Positions 49,741-58,491 of a stretch of DNA of 64,000 nt are shown one piece after another. A program made the translations under genes and the position numbers. Numbering within the stretch: the first letter of the stretch is position 1; each line of letters begins with the position of its first letter. The DNA lies in contig JAIQGK010000003.1 in NCBI GenBank assembly GCA_020072645.1, forward strand, positions 1 through 64,000, written 5' to 3'. A model generated the notes under the pieces. That model searched no databases, had not been told where the DNA came from, and saw only the letters and a program-made list of their open reading frames with translations. Source of the DNA: Terriglobia bacterium. GTDB lineage: Bacteria; Acidobacteriota; Terriglobia; Terriglobales; Acidobacteriaceae.

Positions 49741-52509
49741 TTACCGCAGGAACGTGATGCCACCCTGAGCAAATCCACCAGCGTCCGAAGTGATGGTCAC
49801 TTGGTTCGGCGGCGGTATGTTGCTGAAGCGGATTGAGAACACGCCCTGTGCGAATGGGATGATTGGTCCCATCACGCCTTGCCACTGGAGTCCGGTGGCG
49901 GGGTTGATGATGTCCAAAGTGCACGTCAGCGTGACGTTCGGCGTAAAGTCGCTAACGTTCACAATCAGACGGCCCTTGGTGCGGCGATAGACAATGTTGC
50001 TGATCACGATCGTGTCAGTGGCCGGACGGACAATTACGGTTACGAGTGCAGGCGCGCTAACCAGATTCGGGGCTACGCTGCTGGTTGCCGTCACCTGGAA
50101 GACGAAGGTTTGTGCTGGCGTGAGCTCCGGCACTGTACCCGCGGTGAAGATCACCGGTGAGCCTGTCGTCGACGAGAGTGAAGCGTCGGGAGGCAGAGCC
50201 GCCGGGGATACTAAGGTCCAATTGAAGGTGGCGTTGCATGGTGCACCCGGCGCTAGTGCAGGATCAACACAGGTTGCGCTGAGGGTTACCGGTGCGCCGC
50301 TGGCAACGGTGATGGTTGTTCCCGTCACAGGGCCTGGAGGCACAATCGGTCCACCGGGAAGTTGAACGTCAGGGTTCGGACCAGAAGCCGTTGCATTGAC
50401 AACAGGCGCCGTACCGGGCGGAGCAATTATCACCGGCACGATCAGAGTTGCCAGAGCAGAGGGTGGGACGCTGCTGCCGTTGCTGCCATTGTCCCCGACC
50501 AGAAGCGAGAACGTCAGGTTCTGCGCTGCTGCTATTGTCGGGACCACAAAGGTCGGCTGCGCGGCATTTACGTCGCTGATGGTTACGATTGGATCGCCAG
50601 GATTGATGACCTGGGCCCAGGTAAATGGACCGGTTGGCGGATTGCTGCCGGTACCGTCAAGCGTGACTGTAACTCCAGCGAATGGCGGATTCGGGTTAGA
50701 GGTGAACTTCGGCACGGCGAGCGTTGTAATCGCGCCAGGCACGCAGGTCAGCGGAGGCAACGTATTTTCCGGGAACGGATTCAATTGCCCCATCACCTGA
50801 TTGGGGTAGAACGGCAACGGCTGTTGGCCCAACTGGATCTGGCTGCTGTCGAAAACGTCACTCACCATCGGCAATTGGCCCATGCCGTTATCCAGCCACA
50901 GGATGTCAGCAAAGTTGGACCTCGGCTGACGGGTGCCCGGCACCTGGTTTTCAGGGAAGATAAACTCGCTGCTGGGCAATTGGTATTCGGAATAGGTCAG
51001 ACCATTCTTGTTCTTACCCGGAACGCTGCCGCTAATGCGTGATCCAACGTTCTGCACGGCGGGCAGGAAGTTGCCGCCCTGCGGGAAGCGCATGCGCCAG
51101 CGGCCTTTCAATCCGATGCCCGGAGGTCCCGGCTCAACCGGGAAGTTTGCCGCCCATGCTGGCTCGCGGAATGTCAGGTTGCCGTTGCAGTCCTGATCAA
51201 TCGCTGAGACGTCAACCTGGCGTCCAACGTCCGTGGTGAAGCCTTCCACCCTGGTGCGCACGCCGGCTTCCTGCGGGAAAAAGGCTGGATCCACTCCGCC
51301 GGTGCCCTGGATGACTACTTCTTCGTGAATGTAGGCTGGATCAGATCCGGGCCACGTATAAGCGCCCACTGTCAGGGCTTCAACGTCGGTTGCCGTAATG
51401 AAAGGTCCCTGGTCATCCATCTCCAGCGTGCCAATGATGTTGACGAAATCACCTACTTCGAAAGGCACTTCCAGGTAGGGGTCCTGCGGAAACGGGTTCT
51501 CTACCGTCGGCGCAGCGCCCGGCAGGTTCATGGTGAAGATGGGTTGCAATACGGTCCCGCTGATGGCGTCACGAGGACGGTTTATTTCAGGGCACTGCGG
51601 ATCGTCATTCCCCCCAAGATATGGATCAGGAATGCCCGGAGTACCCAGCTCGCCGTTATAAGCGCCGGGGGCCGTGACTGGTATGCACATCGGATAGCCG
51701 ATCTGCGAGTTTACGGTAGGGTTGTTCTGGTCAACGGCGAAACGGGGATCAGCCGACTTTCCAATGCTGTAGCGGCCTTTCGTCAGCACGATCGGATTCC
51801 CAGAGCCATCCAGAAGCGGCGTGCCATCCGGATTCGGTACCGTGAACGTGATGGGCGGATCATTGATTTGAACCCGCATTCCATTCACGACCATGACGCC
51901 GTTCGCGTAATCGAGTTTCTCGATATAGCCCTGCGTGAAGTTCGCCGGGTCTTGAGAGAAGTAAACAATGCCGGCGATGTATTGTCCGTTGACAATGTTT
52001 CCCTGGATGCTGGCTTGATACGTTCCGGGGAAGCGCACCGTGTCGGCCATCGCCAGTCCCGTTTGAAAAACCGGGTCGGTCTGGTGCGTGTTCGGGTTCA
52101 ACTCAAATGCTTCTTCCCAGGTCAAGAGCGTGTTGGGGAAGATGACCACGGTGCTCTGCGGAATGCGGATGACGTTATTGTTTACCTCAACCCAGCCGCC
52201 CGTAATCTTGCACTGCGCCGGCAGTGGGGGGTTGTCCGGCGTGGGTGCAGGATTATCATCCTTGTTGCACAGCCCCGGAGTTGCGTCCAGTGAAGCGTAC
52301 TGGATGAACCCGGTGATTTGAAAGCCGGTTGGCTCATTGCCTTCACGCGGCGGTTGTATCGGCGTCGGCGCCGGGACCGCAGCCGGCGTCGGCCACGGAA
52401 TTGGGTTCAGGCTCTGGGCTTGTGCTTTCGTGCCCAGACCCATAATCAGCAGCAGCAGTACAACTCCCGCCACTTTGAATCTTTTGGTTAGTTGCTCAAA
52501 TCCCCGCAT
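49741..52509 (-). CDS. exported PKD-like protein, second gene of the peroxidase operon
   Basis: A 922-residue exported protein. The ATG at 52509 has GGAAGGAG about 7 bases upstream and gives a signal sequence (GVVLLLLIMGLGTKAQA). A Pro-rich linker precedes a beta-rich region with QITGFIQYASLD, GGWVEVNNNVIRIPQSTVVIFPN and a later FEVGDFVNIIGTLEMDDQGPF segment (approximately residues 295-325), which looks OB-fold-like. The C-terminal third has PKD/REJ-type domains (PPFAGVTVTLDGTGSNPP; APVTLSATCVDPALAPG) and a final beta domain. Cys are scattered in pairs (GLCNKDDN...AQCKITG; DPQCPEI). There is no anchor. Relatives of this architecture are, as far as I know, uncharacterised. The operon links it to a di-haem peroxidase and a propeller protein. 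Confidence 0.65.
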   Translation of the reverse strand: MRGFEQLTKRFKVAGVVLLLLIMGLGTKAQAQSLNPIPWPTPAAVPAPTPIQPPREGNEPTGFQITGFIQYASLDATPGLCNKDDNPAPTPDNPPLPAQCKITGGWVEVNNNVIRIPQSTVVIFPNTLLTWEEAFELNPNTHQTDPVFQTGLAMADTVRFPGTYQASIQGNIVNGQYIAGIVYFSQDPANFTQGYIEKLDYANGVMVVNGMRVQINDPPITFTVPNPDGTPLLDGSGNPIVLTKGRYSIGKSADPRFAVDQNNPTVNSQIGYPMCIPVTAPGAYNGELGTPGIPDPYLGGNDDPQCPEINRPRDAISGTVLQPIFTMNLPGAAPTVENPFPQDPYLEVPFEVGDFVNIIGTLEMDDQGPFITATDVEALTVGAYTWPGSDPAYIHEEVVIQGTGGVDPAFFPQEAGVRTRVEGFTTDVGRQVDVSAIDQDCNGNLTFREPAWAANFPVEPGPPGIGLKGRWRMRFPQGGNFLPAVQNVGSRISGSVPGKNKNGLTYSEYQLPSSEFIFPENQVPGTRQPRSNFADILWLDNGMGQLPMVSDVFDSSQIQLGQQPLPFYPNQVMGQLNPFPENTLPPLTCVPGAITTLAVPKFTSNPNPPFAGVTVTLDGTGSNPPTGPFTWAQVINPGDPIVTISDVNAAQPTFVVPTIAAAQNLTFSLLVGDNGSNGSSVPPSALATLIVPVIIAPPGTAPVVNATASGPNPDVQLPGGPIVPPGPVTGTTITVASGAPVTLSATCVDPALAPGAPCNATFNWTLVSPAALPPDASLSSTTGSPVIFTAGTVPELTPAQTFVFQVTATSSVAPNLVSAPALVTVIVRPATDTIVISNIVYRRTKGRLIVNVSDFTPNVTLTCTLDIINPATGLQWQGVMGPIIPFAQGVFSIRFSNIPPPNQVTITSDAGGFAQGGITFLR

Positions 52510-52630
52510 TTTGAAGCTCCTTCCGTCGGTGTACTGCAATTTCGTACTGCTCTGCCTTGCTGATGTGTTGTCTAGATCTTGCTGCCCTGACCACGCCGGA
52601 GGCTGGGTCGAGGCTCTGTCCATTGCGAAC

Positions 52631-55240
52631 CTAGTTGGAGCCGGCATTTTGGCCTCCCAACAGGTTCTCCAGGAATGTGGGAAGAGGCTTGCCGCCTTTG
52701 GCTCCCACTGCCGGAATTTCCATAAGCTGGTCTGTCGCACGGTCCGGATGTTTCGGGTCGGGCGTAATCGGATAGCCGTTCGCGCTGTGCGGATGACCGT
52801 TTGGCGTGAACAACTGCGGATGATCGAACGGGGCCGCTTGCGCGACGGTCCGTGGGTCCGTAAGGCCGTTGCGCAGGAAATCAACCAGGTCGATCTTTTC
52901 CTGTGCGGTCAGGCCCAGCAACTCGATGTCCGGGTCCATGTACTTGACTTCTTCAACTGTGTTGAAGTCGCCACCGCGGTTGTAGAACTCCACTACCTGC
53001 TCCAGCGTGAGCTGGCTGCCGTTGTGGAAATACGGCGCCGTAAGGGCAACGTTGCGAAGCTGCGGGGCCTTGAAGAACCCGCCGCGCGCAATGTCGTCGC
53101 TGCAATTCATCGGTGAGGGAGCGATTCCGTCACCGCGGCGTCCAGGCACCAGAGCCATTTCATAGCCGCCGTCGCAAGCGTGCTGACGCATGAGTTCTGC
53201 TTGTGATAGTGGAAGTCCGGCTACCGGATCGGTCCCTGCCAGGCCGCCATCTTCCGCCGCCGGCCGTACACCAATGTGGTAATAACCCGTGTCATAAACG
53301 CGAGCGCTGTCGTCTTCCATGATCATCCGTTCCACCGGGAAGCCGGTCACGGTTCCTACGGAAGCGTTGGACAACTCAGGTCCGCCGTGGCAAACCACGC
53401 AGCCTGCTTTACCCTGGAAGAGGTGCAAGCCGCGAAGCTGTCCTTCAGTCAACGGAACGGCTCCCACGGAGTAGTTAATCTGGACTGGGACTTGGGAGAC
53501 CGGCGGGTCGGAGAAGAAGATATTCAACGTGCCGCTGGCGTAATCAATGGTGGCCCCATTGACTCCGCCGCCCATCACGCGTCCCTGGCCATCGTCAAAC
53601 GCGTAAGTATCCTGGTCGCTGGCATCCAGAGTCGGGTTCAAGCCAATGACTGAGAGTGTGTAAGGCGTAATGCCGGGCTGCAACTGAATGGTGTACTGGT
53701 TCTTCAGGTTGTCGCCAATCAGCGTGTATGTTTGCTGCTGCTCCAGGTATTTATCGAATGGCGTCTGGTCGGCCACCAGAGTGCTTTCATACATCTGGAC
53801 CGCTACGCCCCAGAACAGCGAGAAGTTGTATTCCATCAGGCTGTAATCGCTGGTGCCGGCTGGGCAGGTCTCTAAGTTTGCCGGATCAACCGTGCCAGTC
53901 ATGGTTCCGTCGGCGGCTTCACAAATGTGCTGCGAGAACTGCCACCATTCCGGCTGGAACGCTTTTTGCACCAGCGCTGAATAGCTGGTCTTCAGTCCTT
54001 TGTCGGGGGATTTTGAAAAAACGCCCAGGACGCTGTCGGTCGGATCAACCAGCTGGTTTGCCAAAGGCACGCGAGCGAGCAATTTCTTGCCGACCTGGTG
54101 GAAGTTGCGGTTGTCAGCCGACATTTCTGTCGAGCTCAAAATCGGGCCCAGCGATTGCGAGCACAGGGCCGAATTCACCATGTTGACTTGCGTCGGTCCC
54201 AGCTTGCCGTCGATCGCATCTACTACCAGCAGGTGGTTTGCTTTATCGCGGGTGCCGAATGGATTCGCGCCGTTGCAAACGTTCTGCGCGCGCCCATCCC
54301 AGAAATTGCGGAAATTGAAGACTGCATCCACAGCGCTGGGTGTATTGCGGCCGGTTACCCTGCGGGTGTTGATTCGCTGCGTCGGGTCCGCTTCACTCGG
54401 GTAAGAGAAAACCGGATCAACCACTGGAGTGGTGGATTCTACGCTGGTGGCGTTGCCGCTGGCTCCGCTATTTTGCTTCTTGCTGCCTGATTGGCTGTTG
54501 TTGCTGGTGTTCGTGCCCTTGTTCGAACTGTTCGTGGGCCCGGGCTTGCGGCCCGGCAAGCCTGGCCTGCCATTTCCGAAAGTTAACCCGTTGTCGTTGC
54601 CATCGTCCGTGGTTCTGTGCCCATCAACCTGGCCGGAATTGCCGTCGCCAAGGGCATGCTCACCCGTCTGAGTCACCGTGATCGTGTCATTGGTCAACCC
54701 AAACTGCCCTTGCGAACCGGAAACGTCGTTGACGTCGGAAGTTACGCTGAAGCGGTCGTTAACGTCGGCCACTTTGCGAAACGGATAGTCTCCGTCGTGG
54801 TAGCCGCCAAATCCCGCGTCAGCAGAGCCTGCTTTGTAGTGGTAGTTCGGTCCCAGTGAACCGTTGAAAGGAACGCCGAGCTGGAAGGTGCTATCGCCGC
54901 CCGCCTGGCCTGGATTTACTTCGTTATTGGCGCGGCTGTCTGCTCCTGCATTGAAGTGGCAGCTGGCGCAGGCCTGAATGTCATCGCTGCCGGCCTGCAT
55001 GTCCCAGAACAGCGCTTTGCCCAGCTCAATGGCCGCTGTTTTGTCGGCAAGGATTCCTTCCATGCCGAATACCGGGGGAATGGGAACGGTTGAGAGTGGC
55101 GCGAGAGGCCGTAATGGAACTCTTACTGAACCAGTACCGCTCTGCGCTCGAACGTGGCCGTAGTAGCCCACCGTAAAAACGAGTGCAACTACACATACGA
55201 AGACGCGCAGGAACCAGAGAGTCCCGGAAGACGGTTTCAT
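52631..55240 (-). CDS. di-haem cytochrome c peroxidase family protein with large insertions
   Basis: An 869-residue exported haem protein and the first gene of a three-gene operon; AGGAG lies 8 bases before the ATG. The signal sequence (FLRVFVCVVALVFTVGYYG) is followed by haem-binding CASCH at 91-95 and CVVCH at 614-618. MauG/CcpA-type peroxidases have these two motifs in about 330 residues; here they are over 500 residues apart. Two insertions explain part of this: a low-complexity Gly/Asn/Ser region at about 195-275 and a beta-rich unit at about 510-590 (NGATIDYASGTLNIFF). The rest of the family's signatures are present: RNTPSAVDAVFNFRNFWDGRA, GGFFKAPQLRNVALTAPYFHNG and LGLTAQEKIDLVDFLRNGL. 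It probably reduces peroxide or oxidises a partner in the periplasm or at the surface. Confidence 0.85.
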   Translation of the reverse strand: MKPSSGTLWFLRVFVCVVALVFTVGYYGHVRAQSGTGSVRVPLRPLAPLSTVPIPPVFGMEGILADKTAAIELGKALFWDMQAGSDDIQACASCHFNAGADSRANNEVNPGQAGGDSTFQLGVPFNGSLGPNYHYKAGSADAGFGGYHDGDYPFRKVADVNDRFSVTSDVNDVSGSQGQFGLTNDTITVTQTGEHALGDGNSGQVDGHRTTDDGNDNGLTFGNGRPGLPGRKPGPTNSSNKGTNTSNNSQSGSKKQNSGASGNATSVESTTPVVDPVFSYPSEADPTQRINTRRVTGRNTPSAVDAVFNFRNFWDGRAQNVCNGANPFGTRDKANHLLVVDAIDGKLGPTQVNMVNSALCSQSLGPILSSTEMSADNRNFHQVGKKLLARVPLANQLVDPTDSVLGVFSKSPDKGLKTSYSALVQKAFQPEWWQFSQHICEAADGTMTGTVDPANLETCPAGTSDYSLMEYNFSLFWGVAVQMYESTLVADQTPFDKYLEQQQTYTLIGDNLKNQYTIQLQPGITPYTLSVIGLNPTLDASDQDTYAFDDGQGRVMGGGVNGATIDYASGTLNIFFSDPPVSQVPVQINYSVGAVPLTEGQLRGLHLFQGKAGCVVCHGGPELSNASVGTVTGFPVERMIMEDDSARVYDTGYYHIGVRPAAEDGGLAGTDPVAGLPLSQAELMRQHACDGGYEMALVPGRRGDGIAPSPMNCSDDIARGGFFKAPQLRNVALTAPYFHNGSQLTLEQVVEFYNRGGDFNTVEEVKYMDPDIELLGLTAQEKIDLVDFLRNGLTDPRTVAQAAPFDHPQLFTPNGHPHSANGYPITPDPKHPDRATDQLMEIPAVGAKGGKPLPTFLENLLGGQNAGSN

Positions 55241-55292
55241 CGTTTTTCTCCTAAATCGCTAGTGCCGCCGGATCACACGAGTCCTGTCCGGA

Positions 55293-55308
55293 GTGCATTG
55301 CAATGCAC
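55293..55308. promoter_or_regulatory. 16-bp palindromic operator candidate
   Basis: GTGCATTGCAATGCAC is exactly self-complementary and lies 52 bases upstream of the peroxidase start codon. Length and symmetry fit the binding site of a dimeric regulator; which one is not known. Confidence 0.6.
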
Positions 55309-55345
55309 ATTCTGGGGGGTGGTGATTAAGGTTTCATTGGGGGTG

Positions 55346-55362
55346 TATTAAAACTTTTAATA
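55346..55362. promoter_or_regulatory. A/T palindrome upstream of the peroxidase operon
   Basis: TATTAAAA-C-TTTTAATA is symmetric over 17 bases, 105 bases before the start codon. A similar site (ATTAAA-GTT-TTTAAT) occurs upstream of the FN3/DUF11 gene at 32456. Confidence 0.5.
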
Positions 55363-55883
55363 ACGAGGCCAGACTTTGAGGCAGACAGTGGATGTTACCT
55401 AAGTGATATCTTATGAGCAGTTTAGGCGGTTCTTTCCTCTCGTCTCTAGCTTGGACGAAGAGGTCGTAATAGGGGCGAATATTAATCGGCAGGACATGTA
55501 CCATTCCAATGTGCCGCTATGAACCTATGCCCGATTTTTTATTCGGTCGGGTGTGCTAAGGGCCGACTTGCCCCTGATCATGGCACCCTGACGGCCTAAT
55601 TGCTTCCCGGTCCCGATCCGGAACGGGAATGTATTGGTTGGGCGGACAAGTTTGGCAGGAGGAAAGGCAAGCCGCTGCTTAAACCTTATATAAAGGTGTG
55701 CCATTAAGAACCGGAGCGAACGGTCAATAAGCAGTCCACTCTTAAGTTCGGAACAATGTTTTGGGCTCGGCGATCACGCTCGACAAGTGGATGACTGCTT
55801 TTGGATGTTGGTCAAGTGCAAAGTGGCCGATAAACGCTCACCTAACTTGCGTCTCACGCCCTCATTGCTAAAATTGCGCTCAC

Positions 55884-56875
55884 ATGTATGCTACTTTGAT
55901 CGCATTTATTTTGGGCTTCCTAGCACGAGGAAAAAACTCTGATCGCGATAACGTCAATAATGAATCCAGCGACGGCCAAAGCAAATCCCTGCCAAACGGG
56001 CCTATCGCCGTAGTGAGCATCCCACCACCTAAAACCGACGAGAGCGAGCCAAGGACAAAAAGGAGCAGTTCCGCAAAACGATAAAGTTTTATACGGAAGT
56101 GATTGGGGTCATTATTCTGGCGTTCTACACTTGTTTCACCTACAGAGCTATGCGCGCCAACGTCGATGCCGCTAATGCTTCCAAAGCAAGTGCCGATGCG
56201 GCCAACAAAGCCGCCGACACATCTCTCAAGCAACTTGAGCTGAGTGAGCGTCCCTGGATCAAAATTGTCGATGTTCAACCGAGAGGGAACTTCCCAGTAG
56301 TGGGTGATATCGGTTTCATTAAAGCTCTCCCTAACTCTCAGGGAATCGAAGCGAATGCCACCATTCAGTTCAAGTTGTCTTTTACAAATGTTGGCCACTC
56401 CGTCGCTGATGTGAGTCAAAGTGAAGAATTTTTCATGCCACAATTCAGCAATAGCGAATATTGGAATCGAGTAGCTGCTGAAGAAGACCGATTCTGTAGC
56501 TCCCCTGACATGAAGGCCGTAACTTCGCAAAAGGTAGTTGTGTTCCCCGGTGAACCCCGGCCGTTTGATTTGAATATTGGCATTACTGCCCCTATACGGC
56601 CAGAGAATATCAACCACCTGTCCGAGGGTACCGGAATATTTCCGGCACTGATTGTTTGTGTTAACTATCACCAGAAAGGACTGCCGAGCATTTATCAAAC
56701 CCGAGCGGTCTATGAGATTTCCCGGGCTGACACTCACAGCCGCATCTTTGGTTTTGGGAAGTGCAACCTTCAGCCATTCAAGAATGCTCCCTCCACTTTT
56801 ACTTTCTGTGAGGGGAGTGTTCCGGCCAGACTCCTTAAGTTTGATCGAAACACAATGGGAGATGACGCCTACTAA
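55884..56875 (+). pseudogene. membrane protein gene apparently split by a -1 frameshift
   Basis: Two consecutive frames look like one gene. The first, ATG 55884 to TAA 56084 (66 residues), begins MYATLIAFILGFLARG, a membrane helix, then a polar linker. The second, open from 56033 to 56875 with its only start codon a GTG at 56099, carries the basic segment KDKKEQFRKTIKFYTEV, a hydrophobic helix VIGVIILAFYTCFTYRAM, an Ala-rich helix with several Asp and Lys, then SERPWIKIVDVQPRG and a beta-rich domain. The basic segment before the second helix is in frame with it and would be lost if translation began at 56099, which points to a frameshift between 56030 and 56084. A short poly-A run (CTAAAACC) sits there. 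Frameshift mutation, sequencing error and programmed slippage are all possible. The domain after RPWIKI is not assigned. Confidence 0.55.
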
Positions 56876-56899
56876 CCCGTCACAGTTATCTGGCGACAA

Positions 56900-56919
56900 A
56901 ACCCGCCTTTCAGCGGGTT
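56900..56919. repeat. small hairpin after the split membrane protein gene
   Basis: AACCCGC (56900-56906) pairs with GCGGGTT (56913-56919), 25 bases after the stop; the following CAGGTTTG is a poor U-tract. Confidence 0.45.
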
Positions 56920-56959
56920 CAGGTTTGATGTTGGAACGATCTTCAGCAAGGATTTTGTG

Positions 56960-56981
56960 GCATAGGCACTCTTGCCTGTGC
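56960..56981. repeat. REP-like palindrome
   Basis: GCATAGGCA and TGCCTGTGC pair (one G-U) around CTCT. Palindromes around AGGCACTCTTGCCTGTGC are, from memory, dispersed repeats in Acidobacteria genomes. Only one copy is present in this window. Confidence 0.5.
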
Positions 56982-57016
56982 TGTCGGGGGCAGCTTCATA
57001 GACTTTTCTGTATCCA

Positions 57017-57047
57017 AACAAAAATGGGGCTGTCAAAAGGCAGCCCC
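57017..57047 (-). terminator. rho-independent terminator of the UDP-glucose dehydrogenase gene
   Basis: On the minus strand GGGGCTG (57047-57041) and CAGCCCC (57032-57026) pair around an 8-base loop and are followed by ATTTTTGTTT. It begins about 44 bases after the stop. Confidence 0.9.
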
Positions 57048-57090
57048 TCATCGATCCAAAAATTCTGTGATAAACGAAATGTCTTCGCTT

Positions 57091-58491
57091 CTATCTTGCG
57101 CTCTGGCCTTTCTTGAGCAAACTGCGGGAAGCTTCGAGCGCCGGACGACCGACGCTGAAATAGGAGAGACCTGCTTCAGCCATTTCCGCTTGCGAGAAAA
57201 CGTTGCGGCCATCCAACACAATGGGAGAGCGCAGGAGGTTCTTGATGCGGACCAGGTCAAGGTTCGCAAATTCCTTCCATTCCGTCAGGATCAGCAGCGC
57301 GTCGGCGCCTTCCATGGCTGCGTAAGCATCGGCGGCATATTTAATTCTGCTGCCCAGGATCTGCCGTGCCCGGTCCATGGCGGCTGGATCAAAAGCAGTT
57401 ATCTGGCACTTTTCTTCAAGTAATTGCTCGATCACATTGATTGCCGGTGATTCGCGCACATCATCTGTGCCATCCTTAAAAGCCAACCCAAGCACGGCCA
57501 GTTTCTTGCCTTTGATCGTCCGCAATGCGCTCCGGACTTTGCCGATAAACCGTACACGCTGCCCGTCGTTGATTCTTTTGATTTCGTCGAGCAACGGAAA
57601 TTCGAATCCGAATTCGTGCGTCACCGCGCGGAATGCCGCAACGTCCTTGGGGAAACATGAACCGCCATAGCCAATGCCGGCCCGCAGGAATTCCGGACCA
57701 ATGCGGCTGTCACTGCCGATCCCCTTTGAGACTTCTTCAATGTTTGCTCCCACAGATTCACAAAAGCTTGCCACCGCGTTGATGAATGAGATCTTCAATG
57801 CCAGATACGCATTGGACGCATGCTTGATCAGCTCTGCGCTGCGTGGGGAAGTCTCAATGTACATCGGGATGGCGCGTGCCGGCTCCGGTTTGGGGACCGC
57901 GCTCGCCAGTTGAGCGTAGGAACCGTCAACCAGCGGGGCATAAATCTCCCGCATGATTGCCGCTGCCCGTTCGCTGCCGGATCCCACAACGATTCTGTCG
58001 GGATACAGAAAATCCGTAACGGCAGTGCCTTCACGCAGAAATTCAGGATTTGAAACCACGTCAAATTCTGCTTTCGCGTGGCCTTTGGGGCTGAGCGCGT
58101 TATGCACCCGCTCGCTGGTGTAGACCGGGACCGTACTCTTTTCCACGATGACCTTGTACCCATTCATCGCGGTGGCAAGCGATTGAACAACCGCTTCAAC
58201 ACACGACAGATCAACGGCGCCATTTTCAGCGGAGGGAGTTCCCACCGCAATAAAAATGACAACGGAATTTCGCGCCGCTGACTGAAGGTCGGTGGAAAAT
58301 GAAAGGCGGTTGCCGCGATGCCTGCTTAACAGCTCTTGTAAATAGTCTTCATGGATCAGGGTTTCGCCGGCATTCAAGGCTGCAATCTTAGCTGAATCAC
58401 TGTCAACGCAAATTACCTTGTGACCCAACTCCGCTAGGCATGTTGCTGCAACCAGACCCACGTAGCCCGAACCGATTACAGAGATTTGCAT
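57091..58491 (-). CDS. ugd: UDP-glucose 6-dehydrogenase
   Basis: A 466-residue cytosolic enzyme that oxidises UDP-glucose to UDP-glucuronate with NAD, a precursor for acidic exopolysaccharide. The ATG at 58491 is chosen because MQISVIGSGYVGLVAATCLAEL is the canonical N-terminus; the frame continues nine codons upstream without merit. NAD-binding GSGYVG (7-12), FIAVGTPSAENG, VEKSTVPVYT, SNPEFLREGTAV and the catalytic Cys C279 in GYGGSCFPKDV are all present, as is the C-terminal LAFKDGTDDVRESPA. It carries an unusual Pro/Arg-rich stretch of roughly 20 residues before the SAELIKHASNA helix. It is transcribed away from the polysaccharide operon and ends with its own terminator. Confidence 0.95.
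   Translation of the reverse strand: MQISVIGSGYVGLVAATCLAELGHKVICVDSDSAKIAALNAGETLIHEDYLQELLSRHRGNRLSFSTDLQSAARNSVVIFIAVGTPSAENGAVDLSCVEAVVQSLATAMNGYKVIVEKSTVPVYTSERVHNALSPKGHAKAEFDVVSNPEFLREGTAVTDFLYPDRIVVGSGSERAAAIMREIYAPLVDGSYAQLASAVPKPEPARAIPMYIETSPRSAELIKHASNAYLALKISFINAVASFCESVGANIEEVSKGIGSDSRIGPEFLRAGIGYGGSCFPKDVAAFRAVTHEFGFEFPLLDEIKRINDGQRVRFIGKVRSALRTIKGKKLAVLGLAFKDGTDDVRESPAINVIEQLLEEKCQITAFDPAAMDRARQILGSRIKYAADAYAAMEGADALLILTEWKEFANLDLVRIKNLLRSPIVLDGRNVFSQAEMAEAGLSYFSVGRPALEASRSLLKKGQSAR

Larger units (their letters stand above)
55241..55883. other. upstream region of the peroxidase operon with two palindromes
   Basis: It contains a perfect 16-base palindrome at 55293-55308 and an A/T palindrome of 8+1+8 bases at 55346-55362, both upstream of the peroxidase operon, and no credible coding frame. 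The right half (55450-55880) holds nothing recognised apart from an A/T-rich TTATATAAAGG near 55685. Confidence 0.6.

Noticed and set aside
55880-56899. Long minus-strand open frame of 339 codons opposite the split membrane protein gene
   Set aside because: The plus strand gives membrane helices, a basic segment and a recognisable ERPWIKI turn, while the minus-strand product has no family features or signal; it is read as antisense of the coding strand.
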